Shown here piece after piece: positions 24,284 through 36,326 of a stretch of DNA of 64,000 nucleotides (position 1 is the first letter of the stretch; each line of letters begins with the position of its first letter). Under the pieces are notes generated by a model. The model worked only from the letters and a program-made list of their open reading frames with translations, searched no databases and had not been told where the DNA came from. This DNA is from Hydnum rufescens UP504 (lineage: Eukaryota; Basidiomycota; Agaricomycetes; Cantharellales; Hydnaceae): positions 89,369 to 153,368 of the forward strand of contig MU129063.1 of assembly GCA_014904985.1 (NCBI GenBank). The letters run 5' to 3'. Both the position numbers and the translations under genes were made by a program.

Positions 24284-25592
24284 TTATCGCAGTACCCACA
24301 AATCCGTCATTTCGCGGGCAAAACGGGTCACTGGTAGCGTATCTTCTCCTATACGGAAGTTGTCTCTCGACTCGACATAGGGGCGCAGGTCACCCTTGTC
24401 AAGGGCTTCCTTTGTAGTCGCGAGAGTCACGGTTCCTTGCCCTTTGTGGCACCAACATCCCAAATTGAGCACCACGGAAAGAAAGCAAAAAAATATCAGC
24501 ACTGAACTGTCCGGACCAGTCTGCTGTATTTTGAGCCAATTTTGGATACCGCGCCTGTTCTCCAGCCCAACAAGGATCACGGAAAAGACGCCTACGCCAT
24601 ATCTGCCCCGTTGAGAGTTGTGCTGCACGGTATGTACCGCACCTATTCGGTACTCCATCACCCTCTCAGATTTCAGTATCCACTCCAGAAACCAGAAGAG
24701 ATCACACGATGAGTTTGATATCATGCCCAGGGGAAGCAATGCGGCCTCAATTGGGCTGATGGGGTACAGCGGCAGCGCATTTCCCTGATAGTCAATAAAA
24801 CATACAGTCAGCAGGCACTCATTTCATCCCGATTGTGGAATAGCATAAACGAATATAATTAATTAAAATGTGTGAATCAACGCACACGAAATCGATCAAG
24901 AGCCAATTTCAAGGCCAGCGTAAACGCACGGATATGGGGTGCACTAACGTCACGTTTCTCACGTCGTTGAGCACGGAGGGAGTACCGTCTAGGGGTCCTG
25001 CTGGATACTGCTGCCGGTTCCATCTTCAATGATGCAGTCTCCAGCTCTCTATCCAGGTTCAAGAACAATATTCAGCTAAATGTGGTCACTACACATGTCT
25101 GGAAGACTCACCTGCCAAGCGTCAGGACTTCAGACTGTAAGAACGGGGAAATTTGATGCCGATCCATCATCGCAAAAGGTTCCAATAGTTCAGTGAAGTA
25201 CCGAAGGTAGTATTCGAGCCGTTTCAATGTATTCACATCGTGAGTGTTCACATCGTGTGCGCCTGCCTAGTAAGGAGCGGGAGAAAATCAGTGGAGTTTA
25301 CATTGCACACGAGGCTAGCAAGTCGGCCAGGCGCGTCAAAGCAGATCGACCCACTGACCACATTCAGCCCCTTGATCATCTCCAGTATTACCCCAATCCT
25401 GCGCTGGGCCTTGTCGCCCCCTGGAACCTTTGAGATCCATCTAAGTGCGTTCTCAGCAGATGCTATTGCGTTTGCTGAAATGGGGGCGACTGTCGTGTTC
25501 TGCCCTATCCCTGGTGTAGGGGTTCGGTGGGGTCTGAAGCGCGAGAAGAGTCGCCGAAGCCAGTTCTGCGATGACGATACTGTTCCCTTCAT
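24284..25592 (-). CDS. Array gene copy 9, intact
   Basis: Exons 25592-25359, 25266-25112, 25048-24886, 24784-24508 and 24441-24284 join to 328 residues, the shortest intact member. Helix 1 reads NAIASAENALRWISKVPGG and exon 3 ends in ALDRFR. Exon 4 has SNSSCDLFWFLEWIL, GLENRRGIQNWLKI and a shortened variable loop. All introns keep consensus donors (the first is GTCAGT). Residues are well conserved in the helices and variable between them, as expected for a protein under selection. Confidence 0.7.
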
Positions 25593-27143
25593 CTCTCCCT
25601 GGCCTTGGAGGTGTGGTACACGTTGGCGCCTAAACATCAACTAGGTCGGTTTCAAAAGGAATTCTAAGAGACCAGGAACGATTAAAGGCACAAGTGGAAT
25701 AACACCGGTCAGTGTGGAGCAGAGCCAAGTGTCTAAGTCAGCCTCAGCGATTGATAATGCTTGGAAGAGAGGAGACGACCCAGTGGGTTTGACATAGCCC
25801 GAGGCTTCTGACCTATTTTGACCGTAAGTTCTGTCACATGTCATATAGACTTTGTCTGACCCCTGGAAACGCGCTGTGAGCCTTATTGGGGTTCAGATTG
25901 GAAGTTTCTAAAAAAAGGATTTTCTTACCGATGAACCTATGGTCGAAATATTGATGGGCCAATATATACTAACTGATTAGGAGGAAAGTACTCCTAGATT
26001 CCAGTCAAGTAATGGTATCAAGAAATTGGCCATGGCACATTTCTGGTGCGTCTCAAAAGTGCGACGAAATGTGGTACAGTGTGACGCTGTACATGTCACA
26101 CCGACTCAAACCATTGCAGAGACAGCGCCTCCCTACATATAAGTATACAATACTCTTTTTTTCTAAATTACTTTGTTTTCACTGTGAACTAGTGTACATG
26201 CACTACTGCGTGTAGCGTGCCGAGGAGCGTGCCTCTTCTCATCATATTCATGTTATAACCCGAAGGCATTCCCTATCTCATTCCCGGGGCCTTTCTAATT
26301 TAAGGGCCACTTCGGCTGCACGAGAATCGTTTCTGGCGCAGCCGAACTGGCCCTAATGCGCCCCCGGCCCGTCTTGCGGAACTCCCACCGTTTCTCAGAA
26401 AAAGAACCGGGGTAATGACCTTCGGCTCTCGAACGCCTATGACAATACTACAACCATCCTCCGAAATGGAGGGGTATCACAGGGGCAGGAGAACATCAAG
26501 TAGTGCACGGATACGCACACGTATCGGTGTGCTTGGATGTGACACTTGTGCCGGTTCAGCCATGATCTTCCCGTTCCGATGACCGCACTCCATATTAGTA
26601 ATACGTCCGTGTAGGTGGTCCGTATCTTTTCCCTGTCTGTAGGGTTCTTTCCCTTCAATACGAGAAATGAAAATAAAGGCAAAAAAGCGCAGTGAAACAT
26701 CATAGCAATAAGAGGATGAGAACAAGATGGTCTGGGTCACTTGCCAGGCGTGGCTTGAAAGAATGGATTTCAATGTGCGATCTGGGGGAGTGTCACGCTG
26801 TAGGTGTCACAAGGTACGGTATAGGCCTCACCTCTACATACTCAATGGGTGGTCCCAAAGGGCCAGGCATACATTATGACTATTCCATAGGGAGCATCTG
26901 CTCACATAGGTGTATGGGCAACTGCTTTTGGGCACCGCTCGTGAGAATTGAACGCCTCGTGTGGATAATTACAACTCGGAGAAACCGGAGACTTAAACAT
27001 CTCTACCTTCCCCAGTCGCCCAAATGTTGCAGACCAAGTGGATCACTCCGTCGGTGTTTTCGAGGTTCCGGTTCGCTCCTGTACCTTCTCCTAAGGCCCC
27101 AAACGAAGTTGAATAGAGCAATCTGTGTTTTCCCCGTCGTCAG
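25593..27143. repeat. Array spacer, type II, between copies 9 and 10
   Basis: Positions 25600-26260 match 22610-23240. A tiny foldback element sits at 26304-26353 (listed separately). Positions 26437-26773 have open frames on minus without family similarity. The 3' flank of copy 10 starts near 26990. Confidence 0.45.
26304..26353. mobile_element. Miniature foldback insertion, 50 bp
   Basis: GGGCCACTTCGGCTGC at the left and GCAGCCGAACTGGCCC at the right are inverted copies with one mismatch, flanked by TAA on both sides. The sister spacer near 23250 lacks this segment, which supports an insertion. The TAA duplication would suit a Harbinger-type transposase; that is inference. Confidence 0.5.
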
Positions 27144-28518
27144 CTACATGCGGGCAACCGGAAAAAGATGTGAACACACAGAATTCTTATGCCGTACACA
27201 AGTGTCTTTAAGTTGGTGCGCAAAATGAGTCACCGGGAGCCTATCTTCTGTTATGCGGGCAGACCGGCCGAAGCCTGCGGAGCTCTCATAAAGGGCTTGC
27301 TTTGTAGTCCCGAAAGTAACGGTTCCTCGTGCTTTTTGCCACACACGCCCAAAAATCAGGATCACACGAGCCACAGAAATAGAAAATATCAGCACTCAAC
27401 TCCCCGAATCATTCAGCTCTATTTTGAGCCAATTCTCGATACGGCGTCTATTCTCCAGCCCAACGAGGATAACTCTGTGGTCCCACCGCATCCGGCCTTC
27501 CAGGTATATACGTCTCTGATAGAGCTGTACGGTATGTACGACACCAATTCGGTACTCCATCACACTCTCGGATCTCAGGATCCATTCTATGAATGGCATG
27601 AGGGCACACGACGAGTTCGATATCACGCCCAGGGGAAGCAACGTGGCCTCAATTGGGCTAACTGGGTAGAGCGGCAGCGCATTTTCCTGATAGTCAATAG
27701 AACACACATTTAGCAGACGCTCATTGATCGCCGCTGGACGACATATGGTAAATATCATTGACTAAAAGGTGGAAATAAACGTACACGAAACTGATCCAGA
27801 GCGAATTTGAGGTCGAGTGTGAAGGCACGGACATCGGGTGTGTTGCCGTCATGTTCCTCACGGCCTCTTGTATAAAAGGAGTACGACTTCGGGGTCTCAG
27901 TGGATGCTACTGTTGGCTTCAACTTCGAGGAGGCCGTCTCCAGCTCTCTACACATGTTCAAGAACGATTTTTCACTAAATGCCGTGGCCTTCGATAAGGC
28001 AACCATGCCTCAAAGACTCACCTGCTGAGCATCAGCACTTCAGATTGTAATAGTGGGGAGATTTGATATCGATGCATCATCACAAAAGGCTCCAGTAGTT
28101 CTGTGAGGTACCGAACGTGGTATTCGAGCCATCTCAAAACCTTCGCATCCTGGGGGGTCATATTTTGGGTGCATGCCTAGTGAGGAGCGGGAGAAAATAA
28201 GAGTTCAGTGACCAGCGATGATAATGCATTGCACTTGAGCCACTCGACGGTAGAAGGTGGGTCAAAGCACATCAATACACTAACCGTGTTCAGTCCTTTG
28301 ATCATCTCCAGTGCCGCCACGATCCTGACTTGCGCCCTGTAGCCCCCCGGAATTTTTGAGATCCCTCTAAGCGCGCTCTCAGCAGACGCTATTGCACTCG
28401 TCGAAATGGGAACGACTGCCATGTTCTCCCCTGTCCCTGGTGCGGGAGCTTGGCGCGGCCTAAAGAGTGAGAAGAGTCGCTGACGCCAGGTCTGTGATGG
28501 TGGTACTGTTTCTGTCAT
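27144..28518 (-). CDS. Array gene copy 10, intact
   Basis: Exons 28518-28285, 28176-28022, 27947-27785, 27686-27401 and 27331-27144 give 341 residues. It has PISTSAIASAESALRGISK, KVLRWLEYHVRYLTELLEPF, QSEVLMLSRELETASSK and ALDQFR in the first half. The second half has RRIENWLKIELND and GTVTFGTTKQALYE. Donor 3 is GTACGT. It is one of the two best copies, with copy 4, for a structure test because no exon shows any irregularity. Confidence 0.7.
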
Positions 28519-30399
28519 CCCTCCCGAAGCTTGGAGCTGGGGTGGGGCACAGTGGCGCAGGTCGGTTCCAGACCAAATCCTAAGGGACTAGGGTCGATTA
28601 AAGACGCAAGTGGAATAACACCGGGCAGCGTGGGGCAGCAGAGCCAAGAGTCGAAGTCAGCCTCGCTGATCGATGACGCGTGGAAGAAACGAGAGGAAGT
28701 GGGTGTACTGTAAGCGTCGTAAGTCTAACAACATCGAGGCCATGTGACGTGACCCCGAACGAACTTGACGACACAACGGGCGGTCTGATTCGACGTGACA
28801 CCCAGAAGAGTAGTGTTGCCGCGACTCGACTTCGCGACTGAGGATGATCGGTCCGGTGACTTCCGGCGACTTACGTTCCTTGTGACTTCCGAGTCGAAAG
28901 TCAAGTCATAAGGCCCAGTAGTACTGTATCAAGTCAAGAAAGTGGTTTTCGGCACGTCCCAGAGGTAGAACAAATGTTACACCCTGAAGCAGTGTACTGT
29001 GTCGCAATACGGCCACTAGTACCATACAAGGGCTCAACGCCCTGTTCTGTCCGGTCCTCTTAATAGAAAGCATTATTTATCAGTGCAATGTGCAGAGGAT
29101 CGCGCCTCTTCTTAACATACTGGGGTTATGAAACACATCCATAATGATCCATTCGCTATCTCGTTCAAGAACTTATTGCCCATGAAGGGCCTTTGTAATG
29201 TGCTTTCGGTCTGTTTGCTGGATGCTCACCGTCTCTCACATAAAGGACCAGGTGATGGCCTTTGACTCTCGAACGCCTACTACGACCAACACCACAACCA
29301 TCCCCCAAACTGGTGGTTATCAGGGGTAGGAGACCATGGACCAATCCAGAGATAAGCACGCTTGGATGTGACCATTGTGCCGGTTTGCCTAGATCCGATA
29401 ACCCCAGAGTAATACCTCTGTGTAGGGTGTCCTATCTTTTGCCGTATGATTCTTCATTCAGTATCAGAAGAAAAGAGCGCACTGACACATTGAACATTAT
29501 AGAAATCAAGGGACCTAAGAACAAGGTGGTCTAGATCACTTGCCAGATTCAAATGGAATCAAGACTTCCAAACTCCGAGCAGGTAGTCACGGTCAGCAAG
29601 GGAGTCTTCAACAACTGCCCGTAAGCTCCACTTTTCAGTCAGACGTCAATTTGTCCCCTAGCCTAACGTACTTGTGTTCGCAGAATTTGAAGCGGATACA
29701 AGGGCGGGAATCCAAGCAATAATCCGGTTTACGGGACAATAATTAGTGCCTCCTGTGCGTTGTCTTGACCTTATCCTTCATTTCCCCAGTACCTCAAACT
29801 CACGATTGCATGTCGCGTGGTGGCCTTTCTAGATGGGAAAAAGGGGTGGATGCCTTCATAATCGGCATGAGCGGCACAGGAACGTATGGGGGGGGCTCAA
29901 CTTTTCTCCCGCGGCGTATGTTTCATTTTATTGTATCATGAATTCTCGTCGTCTGATTGAGAACTGCTGTTGCTCACATACAGCTTCTCTCAATTGGCTC
30001 TTACAACAGTTGGAACCATTTATGGGGTCACATGGACTATCACAGCATCTGGCACCCTTGTTGCACAGGCAGGTAGCTTTGTTGGAACCTCCAATCCTCT
30101 GCCAATTTCCCAGCCTCCTATTGACCTTATAGGACACGGGATGATTCCATAGCCACGGATAGCAATACTTTAGGGTATCCAGTTCCTCCGACAATAGCAC
30201 CCCTGATAACCACAAGAGAGAAGAAAGTGGAGGAAGAAACCAGATTATATACACATTGAGGCCAGCCTTGCTCAGTCGCCCGAGTGCCATTGGCCCCCGT
30301 TGATAAAGTCCCCTAGTCTTTTCGAGATTCCGGGTCCCCCATGTACGCCTTGCGAAGGTCCTTAACGAGGCCGTATAGAATACGCTAGTTTCCCCACCG
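28519..30399. repeat. Array spacer between copies 10 and 11
   Basis: Positions 28560-28700 continue the upstream homology of copies 8-9. Positions 28930-29420 are a diverged type II spacer. Positions 29540-30180 look unique and hold short frames that I cannot support as genes. The 3' flank of copy 11 starts near 30190. Confidence 0.4.
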
Positions 30400-31698
30400 T
30401 CAGTCGGACACACGCAGAGCAAGCGGAACAAGGTCTGAGCCCACATGATCCTTACGCCGTGCGCAAATGTCTTTGATTTTCCGGGAAAAACGGGTGATTG
30501 GTAACATATCCTCTCCTATACTTACATCGTGATCCCCAGAGCTTGGGAGGCTCTCATCAAGTGATTCCTTTGTCGTCCCAAAAGTGACAGTTCCTTGCAC
30601 TTTAAGACATCAACACCGGGAAATGAGCACTGGACCTCCCCTAAAAGAATGCAGTCACTCAACTCTCCGGACCATTCAGCTCTATTTTGAGCCAATTCTG
30701 GATCTGGCGTCTATTTTCCAGTCCAACAACGAGGAATCTATGGTCCCACCGCTTCTGGGGGTGCCGGAGTCCCCATCTATAATAGAGCTTCACAGTACGT
30801 ACGGCACCGATTCGATACTCGGCCGTCCTCTCAGATTTCAGTATCCACTCTATGAATGGTGAAAGAGTGCACGACGAGTTCGATATGATGCCTAGGGGAT
30901 GTAAGGCAGCCTCGATTGGGCTGATAGTGTAAAGCACCAGCGCATTTACCTGATCGTCCCCGGAACAGACAATTAGCAGGCTCTTGTTGATCACGATATC
31001 GTTGGTTAAAATGCATGAATAAACGCACACGAAACTGATCCAGGGCCAATTTGAAGTCCTGCGCGAATGCACGGATATCGGGTACATTACCGCCGTGTTC
31101 CTCACGGCGCCTTGTATTCACAGAGTACCACCTCAGAGCCTGGTTGAATGCTGCCGGTTTCATTTTCGATGACGCAGCCTCCAGCTCTCTATATAGGTTC
31201 AAGAATGAAGTGCCGTGACCTTGGACGAAATTCCAGCCTCGAAGACTTGCCTGCCAAGGATAAGCACTTCATACTGTAAGAGCGGGGAATCTGATCTCGA
31301 TGCATCATCGCAAAAGGCTCCAACAGTTCCGTGAGGTATCGAACATAGTATTCAAGCGATCTGAAAGTGTTGGTATCGTAGGCATTTGCCTAGAAGTGAG
31401 GAACAAAATCAAGCAATGAGGGAGAAGAAACATGTGGCTCATCGAGGTAGATCGATATACTAACGGCGTTCAGCTCCTTCATCGCCTCGAGTGCACCCCC
31501 GATCCTGACTTGGGCCCTTTCGCCTCCAGGAACATTTGAGATCCCTCTGAGCGCGCTCTCAGCAGACGCTATTGCCCTCGTCGAAACGGCTTGGATAATC
31601 CTGTTCTCCGCTCTCACGTGGGCAGTGGCCCGATGTCTCCTGAAGGGCGAGAAGAGTCGCCGAAGCCACTTCGGTGATGGCGGTGCTTTTTCCTTCAT
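30400..31698 (-). pseudogene. Array gene copy 11 (one frameshift in exon 2)
   Basis: Starts at 31698; exon 1 ends at 31465 (234 nt, open). Exon 2 reads FRSLEYYVRYLTELLEPFAMMHRDQ and then lacks one base where ISPLL should follow. Its donor is GCAAGT, a GC-type site, unlike the GT used elsewhere. Exons 3 (REEHGGNVPDIRAF), 4 (RRQIQNWLKIELNG) and 5 (GTVTFGTTKESLDES, ending at 30400) are open. It is the outermost copy and near-intact, so a sequencing error could explain the single shift. Confidence 0.65.
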
Positions 31699-32144
31699 CG
31701 TTCCGTGTCCGGGGGCGTAGTGCTCGTTCGTAACTAAAATGTCAACTAAGTCGATTCCAGACGGATTCAAGGATTGCAGGATTGGTTAAAAACGAAAGAG
31801 GAAGAACTTCGAGTAAGGTTGCCGATGGATAACGCTTGACAGAAACTGGACGTTTGATAGCCTCGAGGCTCCCATTCAACACTTATTAGGAAAACATTCT
31901 CATTCCCATTCAAATCATGAGAAAGCAGGGGAGGGCCCATTCACAGATGGCAGTCAGTCCGTGGGATCATGAACTGCCCACGGCACACGTCCAGTGCGTC
32001 CCAAGAGTCATGAGAAAATTAGTGGCGGGTGGCGGTCACAGTGCACATGTCACACTGGCAACGGCTGTGCCCTGCCACTGCCTCGCCTCTCTTCAAATGA
32101 ATCGCTGCGGAGCGACTTGGAAATTTACGCAGGAAAATATAGTA
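31699..32144. other. Intergenic stretch after the array
   Basis: Faint array-spacer similarity up to about 32060 (GGAAAACATTCTCATTCC, CCAGTGCGTCCCAAGAG). No gene seen. Confidence 0.4.
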
Positions 32145-32864
32145 CAGTCTTTGACCGGTCACTGAATCAAATTTCCCGGAACCTTGCCGCTGCCAGCACA
32201 ATATTGTTTTTTGGTTGTTTTTGTCTACTATCTAGTAGGAGGATATCCCATCTACCCATGTATACAATTTCAGAGCAGTCTGAACAATATTGGGGGAGAT
32301 GTTATGTTGCACCATTTTGATGTTTGTTTTATAACTCGACCAGTCACTGAAGCACTTTTCTTGGAGTGATTGGATGAGGCTGTTTTTTTATCGTGTCTAT
32401 TGGCATGTAATTAAAATGTGATTCCATGCATATTCCGACACTTTTTGAAGTATTCTAAGCCCTGTAGTGCGTATCTGAAGTGGTGAAAGTCCCGCTGGGT
32501 CTCCAATTTGCTTCCGCAGCCCTCCCGGTGATGCAGAGAGCAGTTGACTAGATTGGCTCTGGAGCTAGACCTCTTAAGATCCTTATCTAGTTGTATTTCT
32601 GATGTAGGATTGCATGTAAAATCACTGGATGGGTCTTTGTGTGGTGCTGTGGGGGCTGGTGCAGATTTCAGACATTTTACAAAATCACACTCTTCCCTAT
32701 GTTATGCAACAACAGCTGAACATATTGACACCAAATTTGGTACAGTGAAAGTTCCCATCAGTGTGATCAAATAGAGCCCACAATCAAGCTGCTACAACTT
32801 GAAATGGTGGAGATAATTGAGGTGATTCAGTGACTGGTAGAGTTCAGTGACCGGTCAAAGACTG
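32145..32864. mobile_element. Tc1/mariner-like MITE, 720 bp
   Basis: Terminal inverted repeats are exact over 21 bp: CAGTCTTTGACCGGTCACTGA at 32145 and its complement ending at 32864. TA lies directly outside both ends, which is the target duplication of Tc1/mariner elements. A second inverted pair around CCAGTCACTGAA lies inside each end (32338, 32825). The interior has no transposase frame, so this is a non-autonomous element. Confidence 0.75.
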
Positions 32865-33149
32865 TATTTCACTAGAGCTTACGCAAACACTTGAGGAGAA
32901 GCTACTGTATACTACAGCCATACCTAGTCAGCAATGAGCGTTAGAAGCACCCAAAAACTCGTAGCGGGCATGTTTCTGCATTTCATCGTCGTCCAAATTG
33001 TTATTATATCAGAATCAGCAACCCTATAGGTACAAACTTATAGCCAACTTCGTATTAAGATGTGCTTCCAATTCAGCAGGGTCTAGATTCTGTATTATCG
33101 GAGAATGATCAAACGTGGATTTCGTACATTACTGTATTCGGCCCCCCAA
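32865..33149. other. Intergenic stretch
   Basis: No gene recognised. AAAACTCGTAGCGGGCATG at 32955 recurs, modified, near 42222, so this is part of the NmrA-cluster flank. Confidence 0.35.
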
Positions 33150-33640
33150 AGATTTCCATACCCCGTAATTCGTAGTTAGAATAGTAGGGCGGGGGTAGGA
33201 CCAAACTCAACGGCACCTTTTTCGAAGATAATAATCCACTGAAAATTTTCTCCAGCAAAACAATGATTTGATGAACCGTACCAGAAGCCTTGCTCTATAA
33301 CCAGTCCACTGGTAGTCAACGAGAGAAGAGACCCGTAAGCACTCAGGGATCACACCTCATTGTATATAATGATACGGGTCCATGTGAAGCAGGGTACTGC
33401 ATGTGTCCGAGGTCTGCAGGAGTGGTGGTGATTAATGGGCGATAAGCAAACCTCCAAACGAAATGCTGGATCTCTTCGGCCTCTGCATCATCGACAACGT
33501 TACGGCCATGTTGCTCCTCGAGGGCTTGGGTGCCCGCTAAGCTTCCTTGGTAGATCGGGAATACACTCCAAACTGTGGGAAGGGAGAGTGTTGAATCTAG
33601 GGAGCCCCCGTAGAGGGTGTTAAGCGTTGCAGTCCAGGAC
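33150..33640 (-). pseudogene. NmrA-like gene fragment (exons 3-6)
   Basis: Middle part of an NmrA-like gene. The 13-nt microexon (33282-33294) is retained with its splice sites, as are exon 6 (SFYYSN-type region near 33175) and exon 3 (NVVDDAEAEEIQHF-type region, 33450-33530). The first two exons and the 3' exons are missing. The fragment stops where the DPH5 pseudogene begins. Confidence 0.65.
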
Positions 33641-33718
33641 TGATATGATCAATGGTAAGTGGCGTGTGGCGCGGCAATGTCCGCTACGAGGGAAACTGGT
33701 CACGAGTCTAAAAGACAC

Positions 33719-34326
33719 CATGTTCTACCTGATCGGCTTGGTCTGTTCGACGAGAAAGATATCACTGGCGAGACTAAGTACATGGTCTGCTGCGCTTCTC
33801 GGCCTTTGATCGTCATAATGTCTTCCGGGTGGTGAAAAATGCAACCCGTGTGATACTTAAATTCCTACACCAGTATACATTATGGCTGATAAGAAAAGAC
33901 TGGTGGATCGCAGTCTTGCTAAAATATCCCCCCCCTTCCGCACCCTGGAAGATGCTCGCTTTCTCAGGCAGTCTTTTACGGTCGAGCAGTCACCCGGTTG
34001 AGACTGTTTCTGATGAGATCTTGTCCCATGTGTCCACATCAGACGTCGCACTCCTTGTCGTAGGCGACCCTTTCGGAGCCGCAACTCACCAGAATATTTG
34101 CTTCGGGCTCGTGCTCTCAATATCTCAACTGACCTCGTTCACAATGCATCAATCATGAGCGCGACTGGTGCCTGTGGATGACAGCTATATAGCCTTGGAC
34201 CCGCAGTTTCTATTCCATTTTGGACGGATACTTGGAAGCCCGATAATTGGCTGGGACGAATACAAGAAAATGTGGGCCTTGGCCTTCATACGATCGTACT
34301 TCTTGATATCAAGGTGAAAGAGCAGA
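33719..34326 (+). pseudogene. DPH5: DPH5 pseudogene, 5' part
   Basis: Matches the DPH5 gene at 40176 from the start codon (MFYLIGL) to [10 protein letters not shown], including both first introns. Frame losses begin in exon 1. In exon 3 [20 protein letters not shown] is still readable. Homology breaks at 34326, and the 3' end of the gene resumes only at 36223. The interval holds 1.4 kb that is homologous to the region upstream of the other DPH5 copy, plus a MITE. Confidence 0.8.
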
Positions 34327-35774
34327 ACACTAATCTCGATTGTTGCGCAAACTCCTCAGTGGTTTCTTCAATCTGGATCGATAGACGTGCACATATGTAA
34401 TTGTTAATTTCGATCTGACCAGACTACGGAGTTATCATTCGGCGGCGCGTCCTACACCCACGCGATTAGTCATTCCTGGCGTACGTGTTCGATTATAACA
34501 TTATGACTCATGATTTTACCCTGGAAGGTTTCTTCTTCAGCTGGTACTTCTGCAAGGGTTTTGTGATAATGTAAAGTCCAAAAACTCCCAATCAACGATC
34601 TTTTTGGACGGGGTGTTTCTGAGTTCTGAGGTTTCCGGTGAGAGAAAGGAAGTTGCTCAAGTGGGTTTGAAGCAGTCCCCGGTAACAAACATTGGGTTCA
34701 TTTTGGGCAAGGGCTCCTGCGTCGGCACGGGCCCGAGATTGGGACGCGGGGCCGGTGGGAGCCAACCCAGCCGGCTCTCCACGAGGAGCGTTGTTATTTA
34801 CTGGATCTTCAAGTTCCAAGCACTTTGGATTGTTCTGCGAATCCAATGCGAATCCCTCAGTGGTGCTTCGTTGCGGTGTACATTGGTCTTTTGGATCATC
34901 CTACTGGCCAGGCTCCTCAATTTGAAAGACACCATTACTTGAATACGAGCGCCACGAAAACGCCCATGCGTCCTTGAAAGCCTTCTTCAGGGATTCAACA
35001 TTCGTCCCAGTCTGCACCAACAACCTCTGCCCAAGAGCCTTGGAGCTCTACGGCAGGTATAAGACCCGAGTTTAGGAGGGAACAACCTTGAGTTCCGCAT
35101 TCCGGGTGAGGGCTCGAACGGCAAAGGTCCCATCGCCTTCGCAACGCCCGCCAGCTTGAATACCAGTGCTTCCAGTAACAGTAGCAATCTTCCTCTGGGT
35201 TGGGGACATTGTGAGTTCAAGGTGAGTTTGAACATCCTTTATAGGTGAAGCAGGAGCATTCAAGGAAATGGTTGGTGTATCCGGCAAAATTGATTTTTGT
35301 TGAAAGTTTGACACTCTGACAACAGGGGGCATTCAAAACTTGGGAAGGTCAGGCCCTCGATTGATCCGCCGGACCCAAGATCTCAATCTGCGTCCCAGTA
35401 ATGACTGGGGATAGTAATTGCAATTGTCTTGAAGAAACGTACTCAGCATACTCAGCCATCTAAGTCTGCCATGCTTAGTACTGAAAAGAAAGAGGATCTA
35501 TGCGCCCACCCCTTAGGGCTGAAATCCGTGAGCGGAAAAAACCTAGTTCGCCGTGTTTTTGGGTCCAAAATCTGTAGCTGGACCTACAGTACGGTTTCGC
35601 CAAAATTTGGTCCAAAATCTGCGATTCACGCCCTCAAAGAGCTTAGAGCTCGCGGGGGTCCGATTGCCACGCGTTTTCGGATATTTGGGCGGGGAAACTT
35701 CCTGGCAATCAACGTGTGGCGCGGCAATGTCCGCTGCGAGTGGTCACGAGTCTAACTAAATAGGCCTCGTTACA
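34327..35774. repeat. Duplicated block, copy of 38735-40160
   Basis: Long direct duplication, with TTTCTTCAATCTGGATCGA at 34363 against 38772, and GGGACGCGGGGCCGGTGG at 34741 against 39146. It carries a truncated NmrA start (34950-35209) and ends with GTGGCGCGGCAATGTCCGC, the sequence upstream of DPH5. A 112-codon plus frame here is not kept intact in the other copy. Confidence 0.8.
34950..35209 (-). pseudogene. NmrA-like fragment (exons 1-2)
   Basis: Start at 35209: MSPTQRKIATVTGSTGIQAG, the Rossmann nucleotide-binding loop, then FAVRALTRNAELK. Part of exon 2 follows. Everything after KAFKDAW is missing. It is a near-twin of the fragment at 39340-39610. Confidence 0.7.
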
Positions 35775-36222
35775 GACCGAGTGAACTCGGTCTGGTGAAA
35801 CGGGGAGATCCGGAAGGCGCGGGCACGATGCTTCCGCTACAGCCAATCAGAAAAAGTTTTGAACCGTGTTTGCCGGTGCTTTCAGTTGGGTATGCGACGA
35901 TCGGACTTACCAATTATGGGAGCTATTATCACGGCTCTACCTTCCTTGGCAGTATGTGGGTGGGTGCGTTGATATCGAAGGCCGAATAAACCAGGAATCG
36001 GCAGCAAAGAACTCAAGCGACATCTATGCGCTCACCAGGCCCACTGATAGGTCCAGCAAAATTGAAATTACGGTAGGCATAAAATGATTGCCAGTCAAAA
36101 ACCAACTGAAAGTTTCGGCAAACAAAACCGGTCAAAACTTTTTTCTGATTGGCTGGAGCGGAAGCTTCGTGCCCGCGCCTTCGGAACTCCCCATTGTCCG
36201 ACCGGAGTGACTCGGTCTGGTT
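35775..36222. mobile_element. MITE with about 100-bp inverted ends
   Basis: The left end CAGACCGAGTGAACTCGG and the right end read as inverted copies over roughly 100 bp, with GAAGGCGCGGGCACGA and CAGCCAATCAGAAAAA shared. GTTA is present just outside both ends and is a likely target duplication. No transposase frame is present. The outermost bases can fold on themselves (CCGAGT..ACTCGG). It sits exactly between the duplicated block and the DPH5 tail. Confidence 0.7.
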
Positions 36223-36326
36223 ACGAGACACTAAGCAGCCGAGTGCATCCTACCAAATGGGCCATAGACGGAGATTGGCTGCGTGTTGCCCGGGATGTCT
36301 ATGCCGTTGAAGCCAAGGAGGAATGA
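36223..36326 (+). pseudogene. DPH5: DPH5 pseudogene, 3' tail
   Basis: [20 protein letters not shown] and the end of the protein at 36326 match the last 30 codons of DPH5 at 41130-41239, with the codons for MEIEFTS deleted. It is the detached end of the pseudogene at 33719-34326. Confidence 0.75.

Noticed and set aside
394..31698. NACHT/NLR genes in the array
   Set aside because: No P-loop (GxxxxGK[ST]) or WD/ankyrin repeats are visible in any copy; proteins end at 328-363 residues.
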